From IMG/VR virus record IMGVR_UViG_3300037961_004291, positions 1 to 34,265 of that record: a stretch of 34,265 nt of DNA; one strand, given 5' to 3'. The notes under the pieces are model-generated. The model made no database searches and was not told the origin of the DNA. It was given only the letters and a program-made list of their open reading frames with translations. A program made the translations under genes and the position numbers. Shown piece after piece: positions 22,869-30,572 of the stretch (the first letter of the stretch is position 1; every line of letters begins with the position of its first letter). This stretch comes from a virus.

Positions 22869-23273
22869 ATGACCGTAAATACTGACGCATATCTTGAGTT
22901 TGTGGATGCTGTTACATCACAACCTAGCAAAAATGCTGATGCCTTTGAGTATCGCATTCAAGAATTGAGGGGAGAAGGATTTGAAACTTGGAGACTCTTG
23001 ACTGCTGCTGTGGGTATGTCAGCAGAAGCAGGTGAGTTTACTGAAGTTGTCAAGAAGATCATCTTCCAGGGTAAACCTGTGACGGAAGAAAATCTGTTTC
23101 ATCTCAAACGTGAGTTGGGTGACATCATGTGGTATGTCGCTCAGGCTTGTATGGGACTTAATGTTTCACTTGATGAGATCATTGAGATGAATGTTGAGAA
23201 ACTAGAGTCTCGCTATCCTGGTGGTAGTTTTGATGTTCATTATTCTGAAAACCGTAAGGAGGGAGACCTGTGA
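22869..23273 (+). CDS. mazG: MazG-like NTP pyrophosphohydrolase
   Basis: 134 residues. All-alpha MazG core with metal-binding acids: M-S-A-E-A-G-E-F-T-E-V-V-K-K (about residues 50-63) and K-R-E-L-G-D-I-M-W-Y-V-A-Q-A (about 79-92), followed by M-N-V-E-K-L-E-S-R-Y-P. A common cyanophage auxiliary gene; such enzymes hydrolyse (d)NTPs. The older idea that the phage copy lowers host ppGpp has been questioned. It overlaps the next small gene by 4 nt. Confidence 0.93.
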   Translation: MTVNTDAYLEFVDAVTSQPSKNADAFEYRIQELRGEGFETWRLLTAAVGMSAEAGEFTEVVKKIIFQGKPVTEENLFHLKRELGDIMWYVAQACMGLNVSLDEIIEMNVEKLESRYPGGSFDVHYSENRKEGDL

Positions 23274-23428
23274 TCAACCTTGAACTGGATAGACGTGACG
23301 CAATTGTTTTGCGTCATCATCTGTTCCTGTATACAAAAGATCACCCTGGTTTTTTCTCTGATGAAGGTATCCTAAAAATCAGAGAGATTTCACAACAGAT
23401 AGACAAACATTTGGAGGAAGACCTATGA
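23270..23428 (+). CDS. Small protein, tandem paralogue A (GTG start)
   Basis: 52 residues starting with GTG in the mazG stop (GTGA). Reads L-E-L-D-R-R-D-A-I-V-L-R-H-H-L-F, then I-L-K-I-R-E-I-S-Q-Q-I-D-K-H-L-E-E. The next gene has the same order: D-I-R-T-A-A-A-I-R-Q-A-L-F, then R-I-T-E-I-R-N-V-I-N-D-L-D-E-Q-I-E-E. The two look like tandem copies of a small helical protein. Function unknown. AGGGAG lies before the start. Confidence 0.7.
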   Translation: MINLELDRRDAIVLRHHLFLYTKDHPGFFSDEGILKIREISQQIDKHLEEDL

Positions 23429-23610
23429 TTACTTTAAATATTGATATTAGAACTGCTGCTGCGATCAGACAAGCACTGTTTAGTGAACAATCTGATTACA
23501 CTTACGATCCTACTTGTGTCCCTGTACGAATCACAGAGATTCGTAACGTAATTAACGATCTAGACGAACAAATTGAGGAGGAACTTAAAAATGAAACTGC
23601 TGACTCTTGA
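23425..23610 (+). CDS. Small protein, tandem paralogue B
   Basis: 61 residues overlapping paralogue A by 4 nt (ATGA). I-D-I-R-T-A-A-A-I-R-Q-A-L-F (residues 6-19), a middle segment with T-Y-D-P-T-C-V-P-V, then a helix R-I-T-E-I-R-N-V-I-N-D-L-D-E-Q-I-E-E-E-L. No domain recognised. Its end overlaps the next gene, whose ribosome-binding site GAGGAGG lies in its coding sequence. Confidence 0.7.
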   Translation: MITLNIDIRTAAAIRQALFSEQSDYTYDPTCVPVRITEIRNVINDLDEQIEEELKNETADS

Positions 23611-23812
23611 AGACTATGAAAAGGCTGGAGAAACTTTCTGGCCAAAATATCACTATGTTGCCAAGGAACTTGGCGAAGATGCAAAACCAGAAGAAGTTCT
23701 GAAGGTTATGGAAGCAATCGGTGGTGTTGCCTTAAAAGTAAAACTAGAGGATAAACTTGCTCCGTTTGGTTTCAATAAAAAGAACAATTGTGAATCCACT
23801 GCGGATAATTAA
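23591..23812 (+). CDS. Small conserved protein, unknown
   Basis: 73 residues from the ATG at 23591, with GAGGAGG upstream. L-T-L-E-D-Y-E-K-A-G-E-T-F-W-P-K-Y, a helix A-K-E-L-G-E-D-A-K-P-E-E-V-L-K-V-M-E-A-I, and a basic tail. No family is recognised. It is the last gene of the gp43-gp41 operon: a late promoter-like box overlaps the sequence just past its stop. Confidence 0.65.
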   Translation: MKLLTLEDYEKAGETFWPKYHYVAKELGEDAKPEEVLKVMEAIGGVALKVKLEDKLAPFGFNKKNNCESTADN

Positions 23813-23814
23813 AC

Positions 23815-23822
23815 GATAAATA
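23815..23822 (+). promoter_or_regulatory. Late promoter motif GATAAATA
   Basis: One mismatch from TATAAATA, 30 nt before the ATG at 23852 and right after the stop of the preceding gene. It marks the switch from replication to virion-type genes. Confidence 0.55.
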
Positions 23823-23851
23823 GAAAGTAATAGTACAAATGCGGTAAAAAA

Positions 23852-24400
23852 ATGACATCCGATATTAGGAATATTTGTGCAGCATATGCTTCAATGTACA
23901 ATTCTGATTTGAAAAACCAACTGCAAGAAGGTAGAGATGGTTTCTCCGACATGGACATTTCTTTACTGACGAATGTTCAGATTCAGGATATCGTTGAAGA
24001 AGTTGTTGAAGAAATGTTCAACGCTGGTAATGGATTTGTCGATATTGAAGTTCAAATGGAAGACATGTTTGATCATGCTCGCACCGCATTTGATAAATCC
24101 ATAAAGAGATCAGAGAAAATTGATAGAATTGAAAGTGCTTTCACTAAGGTAATGGAAAGTATTTCATCTAAAGCCAACCGTACCATGGTTGAGACTTTCA
24201 TGAACTATCGTCAAACTAAAAAGTATCAAGAATCTCAAACACATAGACTTGGAATTTCTCTGAAAGAATCTAATGCTTCTTATGGAAGAAGTATTTCTGG
24301 ATCAAAGTCATCAGTAAAGTCAAAAATTACAGAAATGATGAAGTCTTCTGCTGAAAGAATTGCTTCTGGTGATTCTAACGTTGCTCAAGAACTTGACTGA
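23852..24400 (+). CDS. Unknown protein, helical, late-type
   Basis: 182 residues, mostly helical. I-C-A-A-Y-A-S-M-Y-N-S-D-L (residues 7-19), acidic I-V-E-E-V-V-E-E-M-F (about 47-56), D-I-E-V-Q-M-E-D-M-F, then a Ser/Lys-rich C-terminal third (G-R-S-I-S-G-S-K-S-S-V-K-S-K) that looks disordered. The late promoter box and following terminator make it a single-gene late unit, which favours a virion or assembly role, such as a core or internal protein. No motif proves this. Confidence 0.65.
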   Translation: MTSDIRNICAAYASMYNSDLKNQLQEGRDGFSDMDISLLTNVQIQDIVEEVVEEMFNAGNGFVDIEVQMEDMFDHARTAFDKSIKRSEKIDRIESAFTKVMESISSKANRTMVETFMNYRQTKKYQESQTHRLGISLKESNASYGRSISGSKSSVKSKITEMMKSSAERIASGDSNVAQELD

Positions 24401-24417
24401 TAATTAAAATTTAGTCT

Positions 24418-24451
24418 CCCTCTTTCTAAATAAGGAAGAGGGATTTTTTTT
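24418..24451 (+). terminator. Terminator with a late promoter box in its loop
   Basis: Stem CCCTCTT (24418-24424) with AAGAGGG (24436-24442), then A and eight T ending at 24451. The loop TCTAAATAAGG contains CTAAATA. The T run directly abuts the ATG at 24452. Confidence 0.85.
24426..24432 (+). promoter_or_regulatory. Late promoter motif CTAAATA in terminator loop
   Basis: The box lies 20 nt before the ATG at 24452. A start near 24439 would give a leader of only about 13 nt, rich in U, with no Shine-Dalgarno except the GAGGG of the stem arm. Confidence 0.5.
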
Positions 24452-25885
24452 ATGTCAAATAAATTCACCATAACTGACCAAAAAGTAAAATCCTGTCTAT
24501 TGGATGTAATGGCGTCAATGGCTGGTGAGAATTATAATTATTATCAGGATTATTCTGTTACAAAAGTATCAACTGGTGATAGATCTAAAATCAAAGTGGG
24601 ACTAAAGGTAGTTGTTCCTCAATCACAGAGAGTTACTGCTGCTACCCGAATAGGACAAAAACTGCAAGGTAAATATAATGTAGAGTATGCAAGAGATGAT
24701 ACTCAGTTAAATATTAGTGTTGGAAAAAAAGAACCATATTCAAAACAATTAATTCGTATTGATATAAAACCAATGGGTGGTGGATCTGGAGCTGGATCTG
24801 ATGCCACTGCTATCAATGAATCTGCACAATGTTTATATGCTGCACTTGCTTTTAATGTATATCACGCTCCAATTGAAGGAGATGGTGGATCAATATCTTT
24901 AGAGGACTTTGAAGAAGCTGCACAATCTTGTGAAGTAGATGTTAAGTTTGATGAGATGATTGCTCTTCCTACAAGTTGGAAACTTTCTTCGATTAGAGGT
25001 GCCAATGAATTATATAATCGTATTGGAAAATATAAACCAAAAGGGTATTATAAGTTCTATCGTGGGAAGGGACTTGATGATGGACAAATAAAGAGTGCCT
25101 ATCAAAAAATTAGAAAAGGAACACCATTTACTTCAGAAGATAAATGGAATCCTGCAGATATTTGGATCGCTGCATCAAACTTTAGTGCTAATGATATTAC
25201 TGATGCGGCATCATCTGGACTGGCGAAAAATATAAATCAATTTCTAATTGAGAAGTATGATTCGAGAGAATTGATTGGTGTATCACTTAAAAAAATTACT
25301 ACTCCCACCGCACATGTATCATTAAAAAATTATACTCAAGATGGAAAAGCGGCTGGAGTTCATTATGCTGGTTATGAATTGAGATATAAAACAGGAGATG
25401 AATACTCTATCGACGTTTATATAAAGTATGGTAACGGCGATGAAAAAATTCAGTTTAGAAATTTCGGGGGAAATAAAGCAGGATCTTGGCAAGGTGAGGT
25501 AAAGGGATCATCAGCAAATCAAGGAAAGATTGGGGGTGGAGAAGTTTTTAACATACTCAAGGCATTTAAAGCAATTTCAACAATTCCACAGAATCAGCAA
25601 GTATGGGCAGATTCTGGATCCAGTACAAAAATTAAAAAGATGTCGGAAGATCTATATGATGACTTAAAACAATACAATGCATCAGAACTTCCAAATAATA
25701 AAAAGGCTACAGTTGGACAAATATCGAACTTTAACAAAAGTTATCGGTATTCAAAAACACTTGGCATGATGTTAATTAAAGCTTTAGAAACGAATAAGAA
25801 CAATGCTGATGAAATTGTGAAAGATATATATCTTTATGCAAGTTCACAACATTTACTTTCTGGAGTTTATTTGAAAATGGAGTGA
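24452..25885 (+). CDS. Unknown protein with nuclease-like motifs
   Basis: 477 residues. Visible blocks: L-I-R-I-D-I-K-P-M-G-G-G-S-G-A-G (residues 100-115), then I-N-E-S-A-Q-C-L-Y-A-A-L (121-132), and K-W-N-P-A-D-I-W-I-A (231-240). The I-D-I-K and Gly-rich segment, the later Glu and the K-W-N-P-A-D-I-W block resemble arrangements in PD-(D/E)XK-type nucleases and related phage proteins, but I cannot prove the fold. The C-terminal half is not recognised. It precedes a ligase-fold and a cytidylyltransferase-like gene in a late block, so a packaged enzyme is possible. Confidence 0.6.
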   Translation: MSNKFTITDQKVKSCLLDVMASMAGENYNYYQDYSVTKVSTGDRSKIKVGLKVVVPQSQRVTAATRIGQKLQGKYNVEYARDDTQLNISVGKKEPYSKQLIRIDIKPMGGGSGAGSDATAINESAQCLYAALAFNVYHAPIEGDGGSISLEDFEEAAQSCEVDVKFDEMIALPTSWKLSSIRGANELYNRIGKYKPKGYYKFYRGKGLDDGQIKSAYQKIRKGTPFTSEDKWNPADIWIAASNFSANDITDAASSGLAKNINQFLIEKYDSRELIGVSLKKITTPTAHVSLKNYTQDGKAAGVHYAGYELRYKTGDEYSIDVYIKYGNGDEKIQFRNFGGNKAGSWQGEVKGSSANQGKIGGGEVFNILKAFKAISTIPQNQQVWADSGSSTKIKKMSEDLYDDLKQYNASELPNNKKATVGQISNFNKSYRYSKTLGMMLIKALETNKNNADEIVKDIYLYASSQHLLSGVYLKME

Positions 25886-25900
25886 CAGTTTACGAACTGT
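25885..25900 (+). repeat. Short perfect hairpin between late genes
   Basis: ACAGTT / AACTGT with loop TACG, just after the stop of the 477-residue gene. No T run follows. It may stabilise the 3' end of the mRNA; it is too short to be sure. Confidence 0.35.
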
Positions 25901-25944
25901 CCTGGATAAACCCACAGTAGAGAAAAACCTGTTATAGTACTGGT

Positions 25945-27183
25945 ATGGCAAAGAACACACACCTTGAACACCTTGAGGATGACATCCTCAATAATGGATC
26001 CGATGGTGGCAAAAACGCCATTGCTTTTCTTCGGGAACTTGGAGACATGCTCCAAGGAAAACAATCTCAGGTTAGAATTACAACAAAGTGGGACGGTGCT
26101 CCTGCAGTAATTTGTGGAATAGATCCAATCACAGGATATTTTTTTGTTGGAACAAAGTCGGTTTTTGCGAAGACCGCTCCTAAAGTTATGTTTTCTGCAG
26201 AACAGATTGATGAAACTTATTCTGGACAACTCGCAGCAAAACTAAAAGCATGTCTACAATATCTTCCTAAACTTGGAATCAAAGGAGTTCTTCAGGGAGA
26301 TCTTTTGTTTACAGATGATAAGTCATCCGATACTATTGATGGAGAACGAATGATTACATTCACTCCTAATACTATTACATATGCGGTTCCCGCTGATTCT
26401 GATCTAGGATCAAAAATTAATTCAGCCGAAGTTGGCATTGTTTTTCATACTAAGTACACTGGTCAAAGTTTGCCTGAGATGAGTGCGTCTTTTGGTGTTG
26501 ATATATCGGACCTTAATGATAGTAATGATGTTTATGCAGCAACTGCCAGTTTTTCTGATGCTACTGGTGTAGCAAAATTTTCTCCTTCTGAGATACAGAA
26601 ATTTAAAAACCTTGTTAATATATCTGAGGGATCACTCAAGAAAGCTTCAAAATTTCTAAATATACTTGGAGAAACCGGTTCAGGAAAGTTTCTCTTGTCC
26701 ACCCTGTTCAAGCAGTTTTTCAATTCATACGTTCGACCAAATAAGACGACAGGAAAGATCAAACGTATGGGAACAACGCGAGCCGTAGTTGCAGATTTTG
26801 CTCGCTATTACAAAGAATTACTTGATAAAGAAATACAATCTAAAAAAACAACTGCTGCTCAGGATAAGTACAGGAAGATCCAGTCAGATGGTCTTAAATT
26901 TATTCAGGCAAATCAACAAAGTATTTACTTCACGGTTGCGTCGTACACTAATCTTACAAGATCTAAAGAATTTATTATCAGGAAATTGGAAAAAGTTAAA
27001 ACGCTTGGAACATTCCTTCGCACGGAAACTGGGTATAAAGTTACTGCGCCGGAGGGATTCGTTGCGATTGGGTCTGGTTCAGCACTCAAATTGGTTGATC
27101 GTCTTGAATTCTCCAGAGCCAATTTTACCGCCACAAAAGATTGGGACACTACCCCCCAAGGATATAAAGGCGTGACACCATAA
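25945..27183 (+). CDS. Ligase-type nucleotidyltransferase-like protein (DUF6267-like)
   Basis: 412 residues. Motif I of covalent nucleotidyltransferases: T-T-K-W-D-G-A-P-A (Lys48, K-x-D-G). Possible motif III G-V-L-Q-G-D-L-L-F (114-122) and motif IV A-E-V-G-I-V-F-H-T-K (161-170) follow with plausible spacing. The rest, with a long Lys/Thr-rich helical part (about 240-330), is not recognised. T4-like marine phages carry this as a conserved unknown; the label DUF6267 is from memory. It could be an RNA or DNA ligase relative or a degenerate one. A late promoter box overlaps its stop codon. Confidence 0.65.
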   Translation: MAKNTHLEHLEDDILNNGSDGGKNAIAFLRELGDMLQGKQSQVRITTKWDGAPAVICGIDPITGYFFVGTKSVFAKTAPKVMFSAEQIDETYSGQLAAKLKACLQYLPKLGIKGVLQGDLLFTDDKSSDTIDGERMITFTPNTITYAVPADSDLGSKINSAEVGIVFHTKYTGQSLPEMSASFGVDISDLNDSNDVYAATASFSDATGVAKFSPSEIQKFKNLVNISEGSLKKASKFLNILGETGSGKFLLSTLFKQFFNSYVRPNKTTGKIKRMGTTRAVVADFARYYKELLDKEIQSKKTTAAQDKYRKIQSDGLKFIQANQQSIYFTVASYTNLTRSKEFIIRKLEKVKTLGTFLRTETGYKVTAPEGFVAIGSGSALKLVDRLEFSRANFTATKDWDTTPQGYKGVTP

Positions 27184-27191
27184 ATAATGGT
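27177..27191 (+). promoter_or_regulatory. Palindromic late promoter box
   Basis: CATAAATA (27179-27186) embedded in the palindrome ACCAT-AAATA-ATGGT, overlapping the stop of the ligase-like gene and 19 nt before the next ATG. Confidence 0.55.
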
Positions 27192-27205
27192 ATCAGGTTA
27201 GACTT

Positions 27206-28495
27206 ATGAAGACGTTATCAAATTTTTTGATGGAAGCTACAGAGTCTCGCGCAGTTATGCAAGCGCAGAGACTTGGATTTAAGAGCGATGGGCATGGCGG
27301 ATGGTATGATAAGAATGGGGAGTTTGTTGCTAAGACTGTAAAGGGGGAATTAAAGTTTTTTAATCAAAGACAGAAAGAAGGAGAACAAGACCCTAAACAA
27401 GTAAGAACACAAAATAATCAACAACCAGTGGCAACTCAGGCTAGTTCTTCTAGACAGGATGCGAGAACTGCGGCTGTTGGAGATTCGTCAGAGTCGGAAG
27501 ATACTGAAGACTTTGGAACGTTTCCTAATGGTGAACCTAGGAGAATGCCTGCTCCGACCAATGCTGATGGGTCTCCAAAAGAGGATCGTGGCAAGGTGAC
27601 TGTTGTTTTTGGTAGATTTAATCCACCTACAATTGGTCATCAAAAACTTTTGGATGCGGCAAGAAAAGCTTCTGGTGATGGAGATCTGAGAATCTATCCT
27701 TCGAGATCAAATGATCCTAAGAAAAATCCTCTTGACCCCGATAGTAAGATTGACGTGATGCGTCAAATGTATCCAGATCATGCTGCACATATTATTAACG
27801 ATCCAAACTCAAAAACAATTTTTGATGTTCTAAAAACTGCACATCAAGATGGATATTCTGGAGTTAACATTGTAGTTGGTGGTGACAGATTAAAAGAATT
27901 TGAAAAACTTTCTGGTTCTTATAATGGAAAAATTTATGATTTTGGTGAACTTGATGTAGTTTCTGCTGGAGAAAGGGATCCAGATGCTGAAGGTATTGAA
28001 GGAATGTCTGCATCAAAGATGCGTAAAGCCGCAGTAGACAACGATTTTAAAGCTTTTAGATCTGGTGTACCTAAATCTATTGATGATAAATCTGCAAAAC
28101 TAATTTTTAATAAACTTAAAAAGTCCATGAACTTGGTTAATAGTTCATTTGACTTATGGCAGATTGCACCCAAGTTTGATTGGATTAATCTTAGAGAAAA
28201 TTATGTTTCCAATCAAATTTTTAAAGTTGGGGATATTGTTGAAAATTTAAATACTGGATTAATTGGTGAAATTATTCGTAGAGGTACAAATTATTTGATT
28301 TGTGTTACCGAAGATAATGTAATGTTTAAATCCTGGATCAAGGATGTAATGGAAAAGGTTGTAAATTATTCGGGGCCATCTGGAGTTCCTGCAAATCAAA
28401 GAGAAATCGGAACAGATTCTAACAGAGAGTATGCTATGAAACTCACAGGAACAAAATACATCAAAAATTTTATATCCAAATATAAGAAGAAATAA
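27206..28495 (+). CDS. Cytidylyltransferase-like protein with capsid-targeting N-terminus
   Basis: 429 residues. The N-terminus M-K-T-L-S-N-F-L-M-E-A closely resembles the T4 internal-protein targeting peptide M-K-T-Y-Q-E-F-I-A-E-A, cut by prohead protease gp21 after (I/L)-x-E, here L-M-E at residue 10. Next come K-S-D-G-H-G-G-W-Y-D (27-36) and a disordered linker. Residues about 130-290 form a nucleotidyltransferase of the HIGH superfamily: G-R-F-N-P-P-T-I-G-H (136-145), V-V-G-G-D-R and S-A-S-K-M-R (268-273, like the I-S-S-T-x-x-R motif). The C-terminal 120 residues include an SH3-like segment (V-G-D-I-V-E-N-L-N-T-G-L-I-G-E). Substrate unknown. Confidence 0.78.
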   Translation: MKTLSNFLMEATESRAVMQAQRLGFKSDGHGGWYDKNGEFVAKTVKGELKFFNQRQKEGEQDPKQVRTQNNQQPVATQASSSRQDARTAAVGDSSESEDTEDFGTFPNGEPRRMPAPTNADGSPKEDRGKVTVVFGRFNPPTIGHQKLLDAARKASGDGDLRIYPSRSNDPKKNPLDPDSKIDVMRQMYPDHAAHIINDPNSKTIFDVLKTAHQDGYSGVNIVVGGDRLKEFEKLSGSYNGKIYDFGELDVVSAGERDPDAEGIEGMSASKMRKAAVDNDFKAFRSGVPKSIDDKSAKLIFNKLKKSMNLVNSSFDLWQIAPKFDWINLRENYVSNQIFKVGDIVENLNTGLIGEIIRRGTNYLICVTEDNVMFKSWIKDVMEKVVNYSGPSGVPANQREIGTDSNREYAMKLTGTKYIKNFISKYKKK

Positions 28496-28502
28496 AAGTA
28501 AT

Positions 28503-28510
28503 AATAAATA
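28503..28510 (+). promoter_or_regulatory. Late promoter motif AATAAATA
   Basis: One mismatch from consensus, with an AAAGGA ribosome-binding site and the ATG at 28541 downstream. A second TAAATA at 28533-28538 lies too close to the ATG to be useful for it. Confidence 0.5.
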
Positions 28511-28540
28511 AATAAAGGATAAGATATTTAAGTAAATACC

Positions 28541-30544
28541 ATGAGTATGTCGGATCTTAACGACCTCTCTAAGATTTATCATCAAGAGGTTTTTACGCCA
28601 CAACTTGGCAATAAAAAACCTGCTGGGGGTGGAGCCAAGACTGTAGAAAAAGGAAAGAGTGATAGTGAGTCCTCTGCAAAGAGAATTCGTCAGGCGACAT
28701 ATGATATTAGATATCGTTCTCGCAGAGAAGATGTTCCTGCTGACAAAGCTTTTAATCAGTACATGTCAAACACGACTATGACTGCTCCTGAGAAAAAAGC
28801 AGTCAAGGATAAACTTAATATGAGTTATGAACCAGAAGGTGATGGTCTTGAGGAAGAGAGAGATAATGCTGGTAAGTATAAAGTTCGTGTAAAAGATAAG
28901 ACATCTGGTAAATCATATGTTCGTTACGCTAGTCGCGAAAAAATTAATCAATTACGTTCTAATCCAAACATTTCTTCTGTTGAGATGACAGGATATGGTG
29001 AACCGTATGAAGGTTCAAGAAAGAAGAAGTCTGAAAAACTTGATCCTGTGGGTAAGGAAGATGGTGATGTCAACAATGATGGTAAGAAGGACGGTACTGA
29101 TAAGTATCTAATGAATCGTCGTAAGGCAATCGGCAAAGCAATTAATACAAGAAAAGAAGAAACTGAAGTTCCTTCGGGGGACTTAAAAAAATTAGTCAAG
29201 AAAGCGGTTAAGAGAATCGATACAGATGTTGATGGTGATGTAGATCATAACGATCCTAAGGCAGGTCCCATGGGAGAGTTTGTTCCAAGTCCAGATGGTA
29301 AAAAACGAGTTTATTCAAAAGTAGTTTCAAAGGAAGAAACTCATAATTGGAGAGAGGGACTTATTCTTGAAATTGATGATGAGGATCAAGAAAAAGAAAT
29401 TAAAGAAAAGAAAATAAAAAATAAGGTTGTTATCAACCCAGACATGAAGAATGAGGAAATTCAGTCTGCCACTGAATCTTTCGCTGAGTCTGTTGGTGCT
29501 GATATTGAACTCGACGAAATTGATGAAGCTCAGTTAAGTCCTGAAGAACAAAAACAACTTTCTGCTAAAAAAAGAATGATGCAGAAAAAAATGATGCTTC
29601 AAAAACAAGTTATGCAACAACAGAAACAAGGAAAAATTCCTTTAAATTATTCAGAAGAAAATCAGAGTGATGATGACTTTGATATTGATGTGATTGATGA
29701 AATGTTCTTTGAAACTCTTGAAGAGGGTTATGATATTGATGAAGCCGCAGAGATCGTTCAAAAATCATGTGAAATGATTTTGGATGAAGATTATTATGAT
29801 TCTGCGGTCAAGTCATCTAAGTCTGCTGCTCGCAAGATCAATCTTCAAAAAAGAAAAACTGTTTCTGATAGATTAAGTTCTTTGAAACAGAAAGTGAAAT
29901 CCGGTGCTAAAAAAGCCATTACTGGTGCTAGTCGCACCGCCGGAAAAGTGATGAAAACAAAAGCGGCAATTCAATCGGCTCCCGCTAGAGCAAAAGCAAA
30001 AGCATCATCAGTTATTGATCGTGTTAAGAAAGTTGCCAAATCTGGATATGAGTCTGGTAGAGGGCCTGTTGAAAAAAAGTCTAGAAGCACTTCGTACAGA
30101 GGTGCAGGTGTAGGAAGAAAAGAAAAGATCGGGGAAGAAGTGGTTGATGAAAAACTCAACATGAAAAAAGAAAAGATGGGTGATGTTATCACTGATTTTT
30201 ATAAATCTGATGCTCCTCAATTTAAAGGCAAATCAAAAGAAAAACGTCGTGAAATGGCAATCGCTGCCAAGTTGACTGCTGAAAGAGGTGAGAAAAAACT
30301 TGGTGAAGAGGCATCTGACGCAATGAAAGATCGTCGCATGGAACGTGGTGGTGTCGGTGGAAATCAACGATATGATAAAGCACCCAAATCACCTAATACT
30401 AAAAAGTTTGGTTCTGGTAAGACTGCCTTACAGAAAGATATGGAGAAGAAACATGGTAAAGGTGCTTCTGCCATGGATATCGTGAAGTCAGAGATCCGTG
30501 CCAAGCATGGTAAAGGTGCTATTATGGATACCAAGAAAAAGTGA
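28541..30544 (+). CDS. Large Lys/Asp-rich late protein, possible internal virion protein
   Basis: 667 residues, low-complexity and highly charged. Two dockerin/EF-hand-like calcium loops: D-G-D-V-N-N-D-G-K-K-D-G-T-D (174-187) and D-T-D-V-D-G-D-V-D-H-N-D (227-238). Residues about 330-360 are a Met/Gln/Lys helix. An Ala/Lys-rich histone-H1-like stretch follows at about 420-515 (G-A-K-K-A, A-K-A-K-A-S), and a basic C-terminus repeats K-H-G-K-G-A. Similar proteins are listed as structural in cyanophages. The basic region suggests DNA packing inside the head, and many (I/L)-x-E sites could be gp21 targets. Start could also be ATG 28547. Confidence 0.7.
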   Translation: MSMSDLNDLSKIYHQEVFTPQLGNKKPAGGGAKTVEKGKSDSESSAKRIRQATYDIRYRSRREDVPADKAFNQYMSNTTMTAPEKKAVKDKLNMSYEPEGDGLEEERDNAGKYKVRVKDKTSGKSYVRYASREKINQLRSNPNISSVEMTGYGEPYEGSRKKKSEKLDPVGKEDGDVNNDGKKDGTDKYLMNRRKAIGKAINTRKEETEVPSGDLKKLVKKAVKRIDTDVDGDVDHNDPKAGPMGEFVPSPDGKKRVYSKVVSKEETHNWREGLILEIDDEDQEKEIKEKKIKNKVVINPDMKNEEIQSATESFAESVGADIELDEIDEAQLSPEEQKQLSAKKRMMQKKMMLQKQVMQQQKQGKIPLNYSEENQSDDDFDIDVIDEMFFETLEEGYDIDEAAEIVQKSCEMILDEDYYDSAVKSSKSAARKINLQKRKTVSDRLSSLKQKVKSGAKKAITGASRTAGKVMKTKAAIQSAPARAKAKASSVIDRVKKVAKSGYESGRGPVEKKSRSTSYRGAGVGRKEKIGEEVVDEKLNMKKEKMGDVITDFYKSDAPQFKGKSKEKRREMAIAAKLTAERGEKKLGEEASDAMKDRRMERGGVGGNQRYDKAPKSPNTKKFGSGKTALQKDMEKKHGKGASAMDIVKSEIRAKHGKGAIMDTKKK

Positions 30545-30572
30545 TTAGATCAAGATTTGACTAATTTTTGAT

